Source: Lactarius indigo (Eukaryota; Basidiomycota; Agaricomycetes; Russulales; Russulaceae). From it: a DNA stretch of 64,000 bases. This document shows positions 1 through 11,896 of the stretch, piece after piece. The position numbers were made by a program, and so were the translations under genes. Location: NCBI GenBank assembly GCA_025766275.1, contig JAFKAC010000062.1, forward strand, positions 282,527 through 346,526, in the 5' to 3' direction. Positions within the stretch are counted from its first letter, which is position 1, and each line of letters opens with the position of its first letter. A model generated the notes under the pieces. It saw only the letters and a program-made list of their open reading frames with translations. It did no database searches and was not told where the DNA came from.

Positions 1-14
1 TTATTTATTATCAG

Positions 15-2256
15 GAGGACGATAGAATGGATACATCTGTGGATTCTGCTACCTTATCCGACGACTCGAGCGCCACCCAGGCTGACATATCGGGTGTTGA
101 CTCCCCCACCCCTGCGTCCGACGCCGCCTCGGCAGCGACTGGCAGCGACCCAGACACCTCGACCGACACCTCGAGGCATCAGACGCCTGCAGGGTCAAAC
201 ACTCCCACAGGCACCGTTGAAGTCCCAGGGCGCAATCGAAGCGGGACCATTATCGCACGACCCATCTGGGATTCTACCGCCCTTGCCCCGCGCCGGACAC
301 ATCGTACACGTGATCGTCAGGGCACCATCTCCGCATCCACCTCTCGCGGAACGTCGCGTCCTGAGACCGAGACGGAGGATGACGGCGACGGTGACCTCGA
401 CATGGACTCTGCTCAGGAAGGCGCTGACGATTCCCTCGAGCGACCCCAAACATCCCCACTGGCTCGGCGTGCCGTCGCCATCGTCTCGGACGTTACGACC
501 GACACAGGTGCAGGCCAGTCCTTGGAGCTCAATTCTGACGCGCACATCATCATCAATAGCGAGGCGGACGTCCAGGGAGATGGTGTCGAGGATGGTATCG
601 TTGCCTTGGCACCCAATGACGATTTCGCCATGGGGGCTCCTCCTGGTGCGCCCGGCGCCATCGAGACGACCATGACCCTCCGACCTCCGGACGCTGCTGT
701 GCGTCGTGTACTGGGAGGAACGGATGTGACCCCCCGCGCGGTAAACGTTGGTCTTCCTCGTGGCAGGGATAGTGATGACCCCCAGGAAACGCCTGTCCGG
801 CCAAATGCCCCCGTTCCCCACATCCTTCCGCTTCCTGTGACGACCGAGATCGTACCTCCACCATCTCGCCATCACCACCATCATCACCACCACGAATCTG
901 GATGTCCCCACCGCGACGAAGACGTACTCTCGGCACTCCAACTCCTCGCTTACCTCAGCAAGTACCCACACGTCCGCCAGGCTTTCTACCAGCCACGAAC
1001 TAGTTTCCACCCGGCAACCGCCACGCTGAGGCCGCAAGCTGCGCAGCAGCAGCAGACGACGGCAGTTCCGACTGCGGGGCCATCACGTGGGAAAGATGCG
1101 ACTTCAACGTTGGCGGGTACAAGCTTTTTCAAGACATTCGCGGGCCGTAGTGGAAAGGAGAAGGCGAGCCCTGCGGTGCAGCCTACCCCTGCCCCTGTCG
1201 CACCAACACCACCGCGCCAAACGAACGTGTTCTCACTGGTAGAGCGATTTACGTTCCGACCAAGTTCGCACGAGTATGATCTGCCAAACCCCCCGCCGAC
1301 GCTCCCACCAGAGATTCAGTATTGGGCGGGCGTCATCATGCGTAATGCGTGTCGTAAGGACGATAGCAGAGGAGGGATCCGGCAATGTGCCAACAGTGCG
1401 TGGTGATCTCAATTCATTTGGTGCGATCATCTGACATCCAATTGTAGTGTTATGCGGGCGTTGGGAACAGTACCCGCGGCAATTCGCCAAGTGCCGGCGC
1501 TGCCGAAAGGCGAAGTATTGTGGGAAAGAGTGCCAGAGCTCCGCATGGAGTGAAGGTCACAGATTCTGGTGCAGTGCGAAGGACGGCGACGAAGACGGCG
1601 AGAATGTCCCCGACGGCTCGCGAGGCGGCAGTAACAATGGCGGGAGCGGGGTACGACGCAGAGAGCGTTTGATGGCGACAACAGAAATCACGGACGCTGC
1701 AATCCGCGCGACTGCGACTGCGACCGGGACTGCGACCGGGACTGCAATAACAACGACGCCTGCGATGGCATTTCGCCCGATCGAGGGAGCCCGCCCGCCC
1801 GAGGGCCCCGGATGGGGTCGCGCATTCTACGAGCCTTCGCCGTTTGACATTACCCCTGGGCCCGCTCGGCGCCCCGTCTTACACGTTGGACAGGAAGCCG
1901 CAGCGGTTATGGGCGTTACGCCCTTGGCGGTGGCTAGCCCCCATCCCGGGCCCGGGATGGGCAGACGACGCGCGGAGACGATGCCAGGTGGGATGATCCC
2001 CGTCGTTGACCCACCGGCGCCTTCTGCGTCCGCGCCTGCGCGACCAACACCTTCGCCCGCGCACACGCACGCGCCGGTGGTCCACCTCCCGGAACACGGT
2101 CGTCTGTTCATCGATCACGATAGCAACGGCGGAAATTCTGCGGCGGCGCGCGTTGACCTAGCAACGATTGCGGGGCCATCGCGCGTGGTGAGGAACGACG
2201 GTGGTGCGGTCTTTGGTTTTGCCACGGGGGATGAAATTGCAATGGATCTCGACTAG
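15..2256 (+). CDS. MUB1: MYND zinc-finger protein, Mub1/SamB family (5' partial)
   Basis: In yeast, Mub1 partners the ubiquitin ligase Ubr2 in turning over the transcription factor Rpn4; the Aspergillus homologue SamB affects hyphal morphogenesis. Two exons are visible, about 15-1395 and 1448-2256, with a 52-bp GT-AG intron (1396-1447) inside the MYND finger. The first exon is low-complexity and acidic, has an eight-His run near residue 290, then the family block LQLLAYLSKYPHVRQAFY, then LVERFTFRPS and EIQYWAGVIMRNACRKDDS. After splicing, the cysteines and histidine read C-x4-C, CRRC, YC, EC, H-x3-C, the Mub1 variant of MYND. The reading frame stays open to the window edge and CAG at 12-14 looks like a splice acceptor, so ATG 27 is probably internal and the N-terminal part lies outside. 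The tail after the finger is a Thr/Pro/Ala-rich, probably disordered region. Confidence 0.85.
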
Positions 2257-2639
2257 GGGATGCGTGTTGGCCTCAGCCCCGACTAGCATTCCTTCCGAAA
2301 CATTTCTCCCGTATCGCACCCATTATCCACGTTTCATATCTGTATCACGTCTTTACCGTTTCATCTCGCTTCGCCTCGCACCCCCCCTCTCTCACTCGGT
2401 CAACCAATCGTGCAACAAATCTTTTCTTTCAATTCAAGTAGCGTTTACTTGCTGTTGCAAGTTTTTCCTCGTCGCTCTTTCTATCTTTCTTTGATTCGAT
2501 TTGATTCTTTCTTTTACAACTCACCTTGTTTCTTTTTCTCCCCCCGCAATCAGTATTATCAATGTTTGTCTTCAGTTGCACACTTGCTTATATAAGGAGT
2601 CGAAGTAAGCCACAAGGCTCGTCTTATGTCACCCACCCT

Positions 2640-3811
2640 ATGAGTTCGACTTTGTCGCTGTATCAGGGTACGATACTCCCAGAAGATGCAACTGGCGACA
2701 AGCACCATGATCACGGTGTGCATTCTTCATCGACCAACGCCACCGCGGCAAGTGCACTCGCTCTCCACATGTCGCGCACTCATGGCGTTTTTGCTAGACC
2801 ACCACCCATGTGAGGTTGACAAGCGCACACCCATTCACCCCCGAGTTTGTCCAGCGCCAGCTGCTGCTGCTGCCCGCCACCGGGGCGAAATCGAAATCGA
2901 GAGCACAAGCGCGGGCGCTATACGATGAGCGCGTGCGTCGACGACAGCTCATCCTCGCCCCCAAGGCCCCGATCCAACGACCACGGCGGTCATCCAAAAA
3001 AACAGGGGGAGCGGACGACGACGCGCGAATGGGTCGGCGAGAGGCGGCCGAGAAGGGTCTGTGGCGATTGCGGAAGGAAGAAGCGAGGTGCGGTTTTAGC
3101 GTAGTCCCTTTTTTTTTTTCCTTTGCGAATAACAACACTGTTAGGTGGGAACTGTTCGTGCCATTGCACCGGTTGTGGCTCGGGTACATGTCCGAGCTGC
3201 TCGGTTTGGCCGCTCCTCCGCCGACGCCGACGCTACAGGTGGACCACCCATTGGCGATGTCTCAGGCTGCAGGGATGCATGCCAAGCTCCTCAAGGCTGA
3301 TTTCCACGGCTCGATCGTGACAGGTGTGTGTTCGTTTTTTCTTTGCGCCGTCGTCTCACAATTCCATCGAATTGTACGGAAAAAAAGTGCGCAGGAGCAA
3401 GAACGCCGCGCTGGTTGGGGCGTCGGGTATCGTCGTACAAGAGACGGAGAATACGTTCAAGGTCGTGACGCAGAAGGATAAGTTAAAAGGTGCGTTTGGT
3501 TTCGCGGGGAGATCTTGAGCCACGCGGCTCTGACGTGTTTTTTTTTGTCAGTCTTGCCCAAGCAAGGGTCCGTCTTCGTATTTGCAGTGCCTCTGTATCA
3601 CACGGGCACGGGCACCAATGATCCCGCAACCGGCATCGTTGCTACTGCTCGCAGCTCGGGCAGTGCCAGCAAAAAAAGTGGGGGCGAGAAACCAACGACG
3701 GTGCTGGACGGCGTACACGCCGAGTTTGAGCTCTATGGCAATCAGTTCTGCTTCAGGGCTACGGATCGGGCAGGACGAAAGTTCAAGCACAAAGAGAGCA
3801 TCGAACTATAG
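2640..3811 (+). CDS. POP4: Ribonuclease P/MRP protein subunit Pop4 (Rpp29)
   Basis: Pop4 is a core protein of the nuclear RNase P and MRP ribonucleoproteins that mature tRNA 5' ends and rRNA precursors. Five exons fit: 2640-2717, 2798-3087, 3145-3323, 3388-3489 and 3552-3811, with introns of 80, 57, 64 and 62 bp, all GT-AG and in phase. Diagnostic blocks are FVPLHRLWLGYM, HAKLLKADFHGSIVT, then RRSKNAALVG, GIVVQETENTF and DKLKVLPKQGSVF, and near the end ELYGNQFCFRATDR followed by a basic FKHKES. This is the Sm-like Rpp29 fold in the usual order, with a Gly/Ser/Thr-rich insertion before the last strand. Exons 2-5 are firm. Exon 1 (ATG 2640, donor at 2718) is the least certain; an alternative starts at ATG 2686 and uses a donor at 2752. 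The gene lies head-to-tail 383 bp after MUB1. No frameshift or stop is seen. Confidence 0.87.
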
Positions 3812-5324
3812 TTTTTTTGCACGAAGATAAGTAGAGGTGACACTATTATGTGTACAAGTACAGCAGTATATATGTGATGCGGTGCGAGGTATGCATGATG
3901 GAGGTCAGCTACCTGCCAAAAGTCGCGAATTTTGAAATTCGATCTTGTCCAGCTGGTCCGCTCAATTGGGGTAAGTCGATGCCTGCCTCGAATGGACAAG
4001 TGCGGGGGTGATAACATCTACAATGAACTGGAGACAAGCCGTAACATCGACGAGGCTGTAGGATTTCCTGTGGAGGGCGTAAACGTATTCCCTGCATGTA
4101 AAATAGTTATTCGCTCGCCCCGTTCGGTTGATACTGCATCACGAACGCCGTGGCGGAGTACAGCAGCGAACCCCGGTGCCCATGTATTCTGTACCATGTG
4201 GCGCAACCTGTCTGCCTAAGCTGGAACCTGTCGCCCCATGGGATATTCTTGGCCGGCGTTAATGAGAAAATAGCGCTAAGAGCCCTCGGAGCATAAATTT
4301 GCCTGTGATCGCGGGGGAGAGTGCACCCCCGGTCTAGCGATGGACGCCGTTAGAGGGGACCTGCGTTTTCAAGTGCTTCTTTGCAATTTTTTTTTGATTT
4401 TATTCTGGTACTGTAGCTGCCAGTGAGACGGTGGTGGGTCACCGACCTCCGTCCGTGTTCACGGTCTCTATTTCAAGTTGCGGTGTTCGACGGTGCCGTA
4501 CCCATCAATCCCCTTAATACCGTACAATGGAGTCGTGGGAGGATAGCTATACAGTGTATGCTTCGATCAACGCTCGATCAGCAACTTAAAAAATCCATTT
4601 GGGGGTGGGCAACACAAACCGAACCGTGTTTGGTAAATTGGTTTCGTTGCCAGAGCGGTTGGCCTGGACCCCTTCTCCATCAATGCAGAACATACAACAA
4701 CAGCTTCGCTCTGATACCATTGTGCGCAGGGGGATGCTTCTCGTTGACTAAGTTGTATATTAAGAGTGGACCTGCATATAGCCAGATTCGGAAAACAAAA
4801 AGACCCCGATGAGAGAGAGGGTCGTTGGGAGATAACGCGATAAGGGGCTATTATGCTCCTCTGCGAACCTTGAATCCGAATAGTAGGTCGCCAAGAGCCT
4901 CCACTGTGTTGTGCTCAGTGGCGTCGATCGGTTTCAGTGGTGGGAAGCAAAACGAGGTGAGACCAGTGTCCCGGGGATCGGTGCGTGAAAGCCGTTACTC
5001 GATCATGTGCTTCTGTCATATGGCGCATTTGAGACTCTGCGCTGTGAGCTCTTGGCTCGGACGGAAACTCGGACGGAGGGTCGTCAAGAGGAATAAATGG
5101 GAGAAGAGAAGTTGGAAGAAAAAGGGGCGAGGAAGCGGAGGGGTCAACTACGGGTTAGTTCGCGCGTCAAAAGGAACAGCTAAGATCGACCCAGTTTGTA
5201 GCTGATCACTTGGCCCCCCCCCCGAGCTTAATATCCACCTTACCTCCCTGCTAGTCTCTCCCCTCCAAAACGTGCCCAAGCTCCACGCTCTCTTTCTTTT
5301 CCTCGTCCCACCATCTCTGCCACC
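3812..5324. other. Intergenic, nothing recognised
   Basis: About 1.5 kb between POP4 and the membrane-protein gene. Short open frames exist on both strands, but none has a familiar domain, a convincing splice pattern or coding-like composition. A CT-rich stretch with a C run (about 5215-5320) precedes ATG 5325 and is typical of a fungal core promoter and 5' leader. Confidence 0.4.
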
Positions 5325-6710
5325 ATGGGTATCAATGTTCATGACCCTATCGTCGATATCAAAAGTACCCGTCCTTCTTACGTCCTGCCCCCAATGTCCT
5401 CACTTGTTCATCATTAGTCACCGAATCCGTCTGTGGCTTTGTGGCGATATGCATGACTTTGCTTCGTCTCTGGATACGAAGGGATCGTTACTGGTGGGAT
5501 GATGCCTGGGCTCTCTTCTCCCTCCTCAAGTACGTCCGTCCCCCCCCCCCACACGCAACACCTCACACCGTCTCCTTATCACCTTTTCCCTCCTTCCCCC
5601 TCTTTTCCAGCCTGTTCGTCCAATTTGGCGCCGTGTTCATGCACGTCGAGCATCCCTCGGACCTTTCCCGTCTCAACCGCATCGCCGCTTACTACCTCAT
5701 GGCCGTGACCTTTTACACCGTCATATGGACCTGCCCGGATATCCATTCTTTTCTCCATCATCCGCATCGACCCCAGTCCTGTCATGCGTTACCGCCTAAA
5801 GTGGCTCGCCGGCGCCTTCGTGGCTGCCGTCTGCTTCTTACTTTCCCAGCTCTTCTGGACGTGCGAGGGCATTCACGGCTGGAAAAATAAGGCTAGTCCC
5901 CAGTGCCCCCTTCCAAAGCAGGTCGCTAATATGTCAGCTCATCAGTACGTATATCGTAATTCGCGTAAAACGCGACACTCTCCTTTGCTCGCTAACCTTC
6001 GGTTACCCAGCCGATATTCTTGCTGACTTGTCCCTGATCCTACTGCCTCTTCGTCTCATCCGGGGCATCAAGGACAGGCGTCTGCGCTGGCGCCTCATCT
6101 TTATATTCTCCACCTCCAGTGAGCACCTCTCCATCACTTTCCTACGTACTTCTCGAACAAAAAACAAAACAAAATTCCAGTCGCCACGACCATTGTGTCC
6201 CTCGTTCACGCATCGTACATCATCAGCAGGGGCGGCATCCCCGTCGTCATATCCGCGCTCGTCGAGGATTGCATATCGCTCACCGTCGCGAACCTCCCCG
6301 TCGTCGCGGCCGCCTGGATCCGGCGCCTCTCGGGCGACCGATCCAACGGCGACGGGGAGGGCCAGCGCTGGTCCTCGTTCAAGTTCAAGACACGCACGAT
6401 GCCCCCGTCCAGCGCCGGCGGCGCCGGCACCGCGCTCTTCACGACCGCAGCAGGTGCCAGCGTGGGCGCGAATGCGGGCACCGAGACGGAGCTGACGAGC
6501 ACGTCGCTGGAGCAGTCCAAGGGCACCATGTCCATCGGCATAGGCGGGTACTCCCTCGGCACAGTCGGCGCCGACGAGCTGTTCGCGAACAACGGCACCA
6601 AGTCGGTCGATGGCGCCGCGGAGAAGGACGACGTTCGCCGCGAGGATAACGGCGGCGTCGTGCGCATCGACGTCCTGCCGTATCCGCGCGAGCAACCGCC
6701 CAGGCCCTGA
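5325..6710 (+). pseudogene. Seven-helix integral membrane protein (basidiomycete family), two apparent frameshifts
   Basis: This looks like a member of a large family of hydrophobic plasma-membrane-type proteins in mushrooms whose function I do not know. Exons are about 5325-5364, 5418-5529, 5611-5941, 6011-6118 and 6181-6710 with GT-AG introns of 53-81 bp. Recognisable pieces are LRLWIRRDRYWWDDAWALFS, the segment around FVQFGAVFMHVEHPSD, then ARISILFSIIRIDPSPVMRY, FVAAVCFLLSQLFW, DILADLSLILLPLRL, VSLVHASYIISRGG and a Ser/Thr/Gly-rich cytosolic tail. Reading these in order needs one extra base skipped near 5730-5736 and another near 5928 (the AA of GCTAATATG), both +1. Every exon is otherwise well conserved and every splice site is canonical. 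The gene is therefore either freshly inactivated or carries two uncorrected indel errors in the assembly. The first intron (donor GTACCC) is the weakest call. Confidence 0.65.
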
Positions 6711-8732
6711 AACGCCCGTTTCCCCCACTCCAACTCCGATACCGGCAGAAAACACCCCCACCAGCTCTTGTACGCTTAGCCCATACACACCACACGAACC
6801 CATACGATCTGCACAACAAGTTTTTTTTTTTTTCTCGCCAATCAAATATATCTATCACGACGATTGCTGCTGCTACTACTGCTCGCGCGCTACCTCGTCT
6901 CGGCTCCCTCGTCGTTGTCACATTTCATCCATTTCTTGTTATTTATCTTCTCATACAATTTCCCCCTGTTTCCCCATTCCCCCCTCCAGCTGGGAGCAGC
7001 AAGAAAGAGCTGTCTGTGTTAGTAAAATCTTAGTTGTCAGCCGTGTTGCTTGTGTCTCGTCGCTCTTTTCCGTACAATCACTTCTGCGTCTGTTTTCGGC
7101 TCGTCGACTATCTGCTAAACCAAATCCCTGTTGTTACCCCGCACGCCCTCTCCCCTCTTGCATGGATGTACCGTAACAAGTTCGAAATCAGAGTTGATTT
7201 TAACTTTTTTTAACTACCGACTCTTCGGCTGGTTCTATTCTGGCTCAATGCAGTGTTGTAATGCACGCTTGTGATACTCATGCATTTGCCCTCGCCTTTC
7301 CTAGTTCCACTTCCTGAGTCTTTGAGTATGTGGTAGTTTCGCTCAAATCGGTCTGACTTTGTCCGCTCTTGCTCTCGCTTTCCTCTCCTCCCTTATCAAT
7401 CACCGGTACCCTACTTCAAGTTTGGTCCCTAGGTTCCACCTATGTGATGCCCTATTTAGCACAAGCCAATGTTTGCCAGGCACTTTGCATGTGGTCTCGG
7501 CGGTACCGCTGGGACACTCTTCACAGTGCATGCCTCATGCGATCCGGGCCTCAGTTCACTCATCACCACCAGCACTGTGTACGACCCCGATTTCAACCAC
7601 CGCTGCTAACCAGTATAGTGAGTAGTCATGAACAGAAACGCGGCAATTGCAACGACTACCGACTGGCAAGTCCGCGGCCACAACGAGGTGAGACAATTGA
7701 CAATGACGATTGTGCCTGCCAGCGACCACGACGCTGGTGACACCGGCGACCCCTATGACAGCAGCCCCAGGAACGATGACCGACCCTAGTGGCAAAAAAA
7801 CAGTCCCCGTGATGACAACAACTCCAGTGACGACAGCCCCAAACAACAACAAAAACAGCCCGGTGTTCCCTGACCACAACAGCCAGCAAAGCGACAACAA
7901 CGACCGTGACAACTGCGGCTTTCAGCGACAGCAAGATAACAGTGGTGCCGACGACGACGACGACGACATCCCCAGTGATGATGACCCTCGCCGCCGCCCC
8001 GACAACGACTGCGACAACAATGGCAGCGGTGATGGTAACACGGGCCAGAGGGGCTCACTATGTGTTACTAGCGCTACTAGAAAATTTGAATGCTAGTAGC
8101 ACTAGGCTATCAGTCATGCCAGGTGGTAATTCTATGACAGTATATTTGGTCTTGATGATGAAAGACGCGGCCAGCCGTGGCTTGTAGGCCGATATGGGCC
8201 TAATACGTTGGTCGAAGCCCACAGGTATGAGCTTGGTTCCTCGTATATTATGCTGAAGCCCCAAAAAGACGGGCCGAATAGCAGGCTTTCCGGCCGGGCC
8301 GGGAACTGCAAACCAACTCGATATCGAATTTCAGTCTATCACGCATGGATGAAACTAGCAAGGTTAACAATGTTCATTTCAGTATATGACAGGAGGGTAC
8401 AGATGTACAGGGAGGCGGAGAAGCTGACATACGACAAAGGGGGAAACGACACAACTAGGGATAATGAAGATGTGTCGACGCACTGCTCGAAGGTGGCGAG
8501 CCGCGAGCCTGTTCGACAGTCCAACGAAACATGCCAAGCCTTACGGAACCTGGACGTCAAGGCTGTCAGTTGTGCGAAGGGAGGAGAGTGAAGAAACGAA
8601 ACGAACCTAGACGACGAGTCCACCAGTCCAAGCCCTAGACGTCAAGGCCATCAGTCGTTGCAAGTGCTGAAAGACGGAAACGGGAAATAAGAGACGCACC
8701 TTGAACAGTCATCCACAGGCGGTCGGAGGCAC
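6711..8732. other. Intergenic; trinucleotide-rich low-complexity tract at 7690-8040
   Basis: About 2 kb with no supportable gene. A CT-rich 3' flank follows the membrane-protein gene. Between about 7690 and 8040 the sequence is dominated by imperfect GAC/ACA/CAA-type trinucleotides, which give Asp/Asn/Thr-rich open frames on the plus strand. I see no intron pattern or domain and treat it as simple-sequence DNA. Confidence 0.4.
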
Positions 8733-10650
8733 CTACTCAAAAACGTTGAGGTTGACGCCGGGGAGACCCCTGGCCTCAATGCGACGGAGGGACCACCAGA
8801 AGGGGGTGGCGTACGTCATGTCTTACCAGCACCGTCGGTAAGCAAGCCACCGACGCGGCCACAGGATGTCAGCGATGATGACTCCCGAGTCTCCAGGCTC
8901 CGAGAAAAAGTCAGACTTGCTATCGTAATTGACGATTCCCCACTCCATCGACGTGTGGTGGGCGTCCGTGTTCATGGCGTACTCGCGAACTATGGAGAAG
9001 ACTCCATTCGCGCGTCCGAGGGTGGTGTTGGTGGCGTTCCCGTTCTTGACGACCAACAAGCAGGACTCGCCGTCCAGATCCCACATGTCCGGGGCACGCA
9101 TGAGCTCGTCGCTGATGATCCCGTGGATTGGGAGCAGACGGTCTTCCGGATACTCAAAGCACCAGTTGGCGTTGCCACAACTTGACAGGTGAATTTCCTT
9201 TGGGGTACATCTCGGTCCCTAGATTGGGGAAGGCAGCGCTTAGGTTTTAGCAGATGGACGGTCTAAGTCGGATAGTCGAAAACGCACCCAAGTCGATCTT
9301 GTTGCCCTGGAAGCCGTGACCGAGCTTGTCCCGGCTGAGACGGAAACCCCCCCCCGGATCCTCAGTGAAGCGCTCTTCACTGACGCCGAGCCTGATGGCG
9401 GGGGCGCGGATGATGTGGCCAAGAACGCGATCAGTGATACTCTTCCACTGCTGCCTGATCCAATCAAGCAAGTCTGCAAGTGCCGCCAACGCCGTCTCCC
9501 CATCGTCCAGCAGTGCCTGGGTCTGGGTTCGCTCCTTCTTCGCTCGTAATGTCATTAGGGTCGCTACCCTTCTCCCTCTCTACGAAACTTTGGATCTGCT
9601 TCCTCCAGCGCCTGATCGAGATGCCGTGTCCTTGCGATCTTGAGTTTGACCGACCCGGCGAGCTTGTCGTAAGCCTTCCTGCAGAGTAGGACGACGTTCT
9701 TGGCAGGCGCACTCGGGTGGTACACGTAGTCGACGCAGGCCTTCGCTCGAATTGAAGGAGGTACGTGGTTGCACGTGAGGCCCAAGAGGCTGTCGCTCTC
9801 GCCGTCTTCAGACGAGGTAGAGGCCCATGGTGCCCTGAGCCTTGGGCCTGCCCGTGGTAGAGACTGTGGAGACCGAGGGCAGAAGTGAGGGGGACTGATG
9901 ACGTCGACAAGAGGGTCTAAATCGCCGACGGGACTGAGAAGCTGCGGGCCAGCCTCACGCCTATAGAGGGACTCGCGGAAGTCGACATCGACGACGTCGG
10001 TGATTTGGTGTCCCGAGAGAAGGCCTAGGACGACTTTAGCCGCGTACGTGGGCATGCTGTGGCAGGGATTCTGTCGGGGAACACGCCGACCCAGATGGTG
10101 ACTGGCCCAACAGCTGATATTCTTCTTGACTTCTGCCGTCTCTTCACCGTCGTCTTCGTCGGCCGAGCCTTCTTCTTCGTCCGACGGGGCTTCGTCAAAG
10201 TCGACCATCTAGAATCGAACGACGTCGAGTGTCGTGAAGTGAATCTGAAAAGCCCAGTTAGCAAGTTCTAGGTGCCGATGAAATGATAGATGTCTATCCA
10301 CTGACCCCGTGAGCATCCATAACGTCGACAACTTTCCAAGCCAAGCCATCGTTCCAGAGGGCTACGAGCGGATGGTTATAGACCTCACGCAGCTCCTTCC
10401 TCCGGCGCTGGGCCTCGGGTCCATGGGGTGGGGACCACGGCGCTCCTGTGCGATACACCAGCTTGGGCTCGGAAGCAAGGCCGGAATAGTAGGCCTGGGC
10501 CTCAGTATGAGAGACAGTATGCGGATCGGGGGTAAAGGAAGTGGCACTAGGACTGGTCATTGCTACCAAAGCCTAGGAGAGAAGACCAAGGTGGCAATGG
10601 TGGTCGGCGAGATGACATACCTCTTCATCATCGTCCAAGTCCTCAGTCAT
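8733..10650 (-). pseudogene. Relic of GDSG-containing serine-protease-like gene
   Basis: On the minus strand the gene starts at ATG 10650 (MTEDLDDDEE), is spliced over 10620-10573, and runs to a stop at 8733-8735. Segments in order are YYSGLASEPKLVYRTG, WKVVDVMDAHG, FTTLDVVRF, GPVTIWVGVFPD, HQITDVVDVDFRESLY, LLGLTCNHVPPSIRA, ITDRVLGHIIRAPAI, GFQGNKIDLG, an intron near 9291-9222, then RAPDMWDLDGESCLLVVKNG, SEPGDSGVIIADI and DMTYATPFWWSL. GDSG in this context resembles the active-site serine motif of trypsin-like peptidases, although the family is uncharacterised as far as I know. These pieces lie in all three frames: I count at least six frame changes plus a TAG after DVVRF. Residue-level conservation within each piece is high, so decay is recent or indel errors contribute. 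Confidence 0.6.
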
Positions 10651-11540
10651 GCTGGAGGGTCTCAGCATAACGAATGCATTTATCAATGAGTTCGTCGTTG
10701 ATCAGCTGAATGAAGAGAGGGAACATGAAATGGTTATGAAATGGTTTTAGTAGGGGAAAATCATAAAGAAACGGAAGGACAGACTGATGTTGGGGTCCAA
10801 AGCCTGAGATTGAAGAATGAGCTGAGCGACGTTATGCGCTACAGCTTCCCTTTCCGATACTCGGTTCTCTTGTCTTCAACCTGTCCACGACGCAGTCGCT
10901 ACCATGGTGGAGTTGTGTCAGAGTTGAAGGGGTTGACCCCCGCATTTTGAATTTGTTGTGGGTACAATTGTCCGGCCTCGGTTGAAGGACACCGAAGGCC
11001 GGCCTAACAAGTTCATCGTCTCGGGATTACATAATCCCGAGGTTCTGCTTTGCTTGACACCTTCACTCGTCCACGTCGACGATGTCTGCCGTCCTCACCT
11101 CCTCTCGACAGGTTTTCACCCTCACCAGCCTTCCAAAAACTTCCTGCGTACTGCATTTACGCGCAGTTCACTGTAGCGAGGCAAAGACGCTGTGTACAAG
11201 TTCAGTGAAGTTCAACGATTAGGTCAGCCCCTTTTAGGAAAGCGTGTCAGGTGGACACGAGGAGGACAGATATCGGGAAGATAAGAGAAGACGCGCGGAA
11301 ACACAAATTCTCAGCTGGAGCAGAGAGGGGTATGAGTGAGCCGGTAAAAGCTATCTTTCTCAAGAGGAGGGCTGTGTCCTTATATACATGAAAACAGTCC
11401 GGTATCCAAAGTAATATAAGAATGCCTTGAGGCTCGCTAGGCTGCATCGAGCCTGACAGGTCGCGGTGAGTGCGGAATGGGTAGTTGTGGTCGGGTGGCG
11501 GGTATGGTGGAAGTAGGTGGTTTCGAGCCTGACTCAAGGG
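10651..11540. other. Intergenic; possible detached presequence exon at about 11,081
   Basis: No complete gene is seen. ATG 11081 opens a short Ser/Thr/Arg-rich peptide (MSAVLTSSRQVFTLT) that looks like a mitochondrial targeting sequence and could once have belonged to the uL30m gene downstream. About 380 bases without coding character separate them and I cannot join them by a convincing intron. Confidence 0.25.
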
Positions 11541-11552
11541 TGTCCCTTACAT

Positions 11553-11896
11553 CACAATGGCACAACTGCTTCCCGTACCATCGCGGCCCTCACGGCATCA
11601 CCGCCACCGCCACCCGCGTCCTCAGAGCCTAGCACACACTTCCGCGTCACCCTCCGACGCCCCGGTATCTCCCTCGGCGAACTCGTTCAGGGAACTCTCG
11701 CTACTCTCGGTGGCGCATGCAGATGGTGTACCACTCGCACACGCCCGAGGCCGCTGGCATGATCCTCGCCGTGAAGGAGCTCGTTGAGGTGGAAAACGTG
11801 CCCGTGAGTGCAGTGCAGACGGCGGGACAGCAGAGAGCGGAACGTAAGACCCTGCGCGGGTTTGTCGTGGTTGGGTCGAAGTTTGAATCACGGTGA
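11553..11896 (+). pseudogene. mrpl33: Mitochondrial large-subunit ribosomal protein uL30m, one-base frameshift, no clear start
   Basis: The product would sit in the mitochondrial 54S ribosomal subunit. One frame gives SSEPSTHFRVTLRRPGISLG followed by a GTLATLG segment up to about 11711. Another, entered at CGC 11714, gives MQMVYHSHTPEAAGM, LAVKELVEVENVP and a basic tail ending RGFVVVGSKFESR with stop 11894-11896. Together these match the small uL30 fold: first strand, helix with a TLxxLG turn, and the VKELVEVENV helix-strand. Continuity needs one missing base around 11711-11714. No ATG lies in the first frame after its last upstream stop, so the 5' exon is absent, too diverged, or located near 11081. 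It may be a pseudogene or a functional gene with an assembly indel; elsewhere this gene is normally essential and single-copy. Confidence 0.6.

Noticed and set aside
195..1037. 280-residue minus-strand frame over MUB1
   Set aside because: It is a shadow of the GC-rich low-complexity exon; the plus frame has clear Mub1 motifs.
4630..4750. tRNA-like string GCCAGAGCGGTTGGCCT
   Set aside because: It resembles a D-arm of a Leu/Ser tRNA, but no T-arm GTTCRANNC or paired acceptor stem could be found at the right distance.
6003..6845. 280-residue minus-strand frame over the membrane-protein tail
   Set aside because: Shadow of high-GC codons; the plus-strand exon is supported by splice sites and family motifs.
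7710..8096. 128-residue Thr/Asn/Asp-rich open frame
   Set aside because: It arises from trinucleotide-rich DNA, has no domain or splice pattern, and frames on the other strand are equally long.
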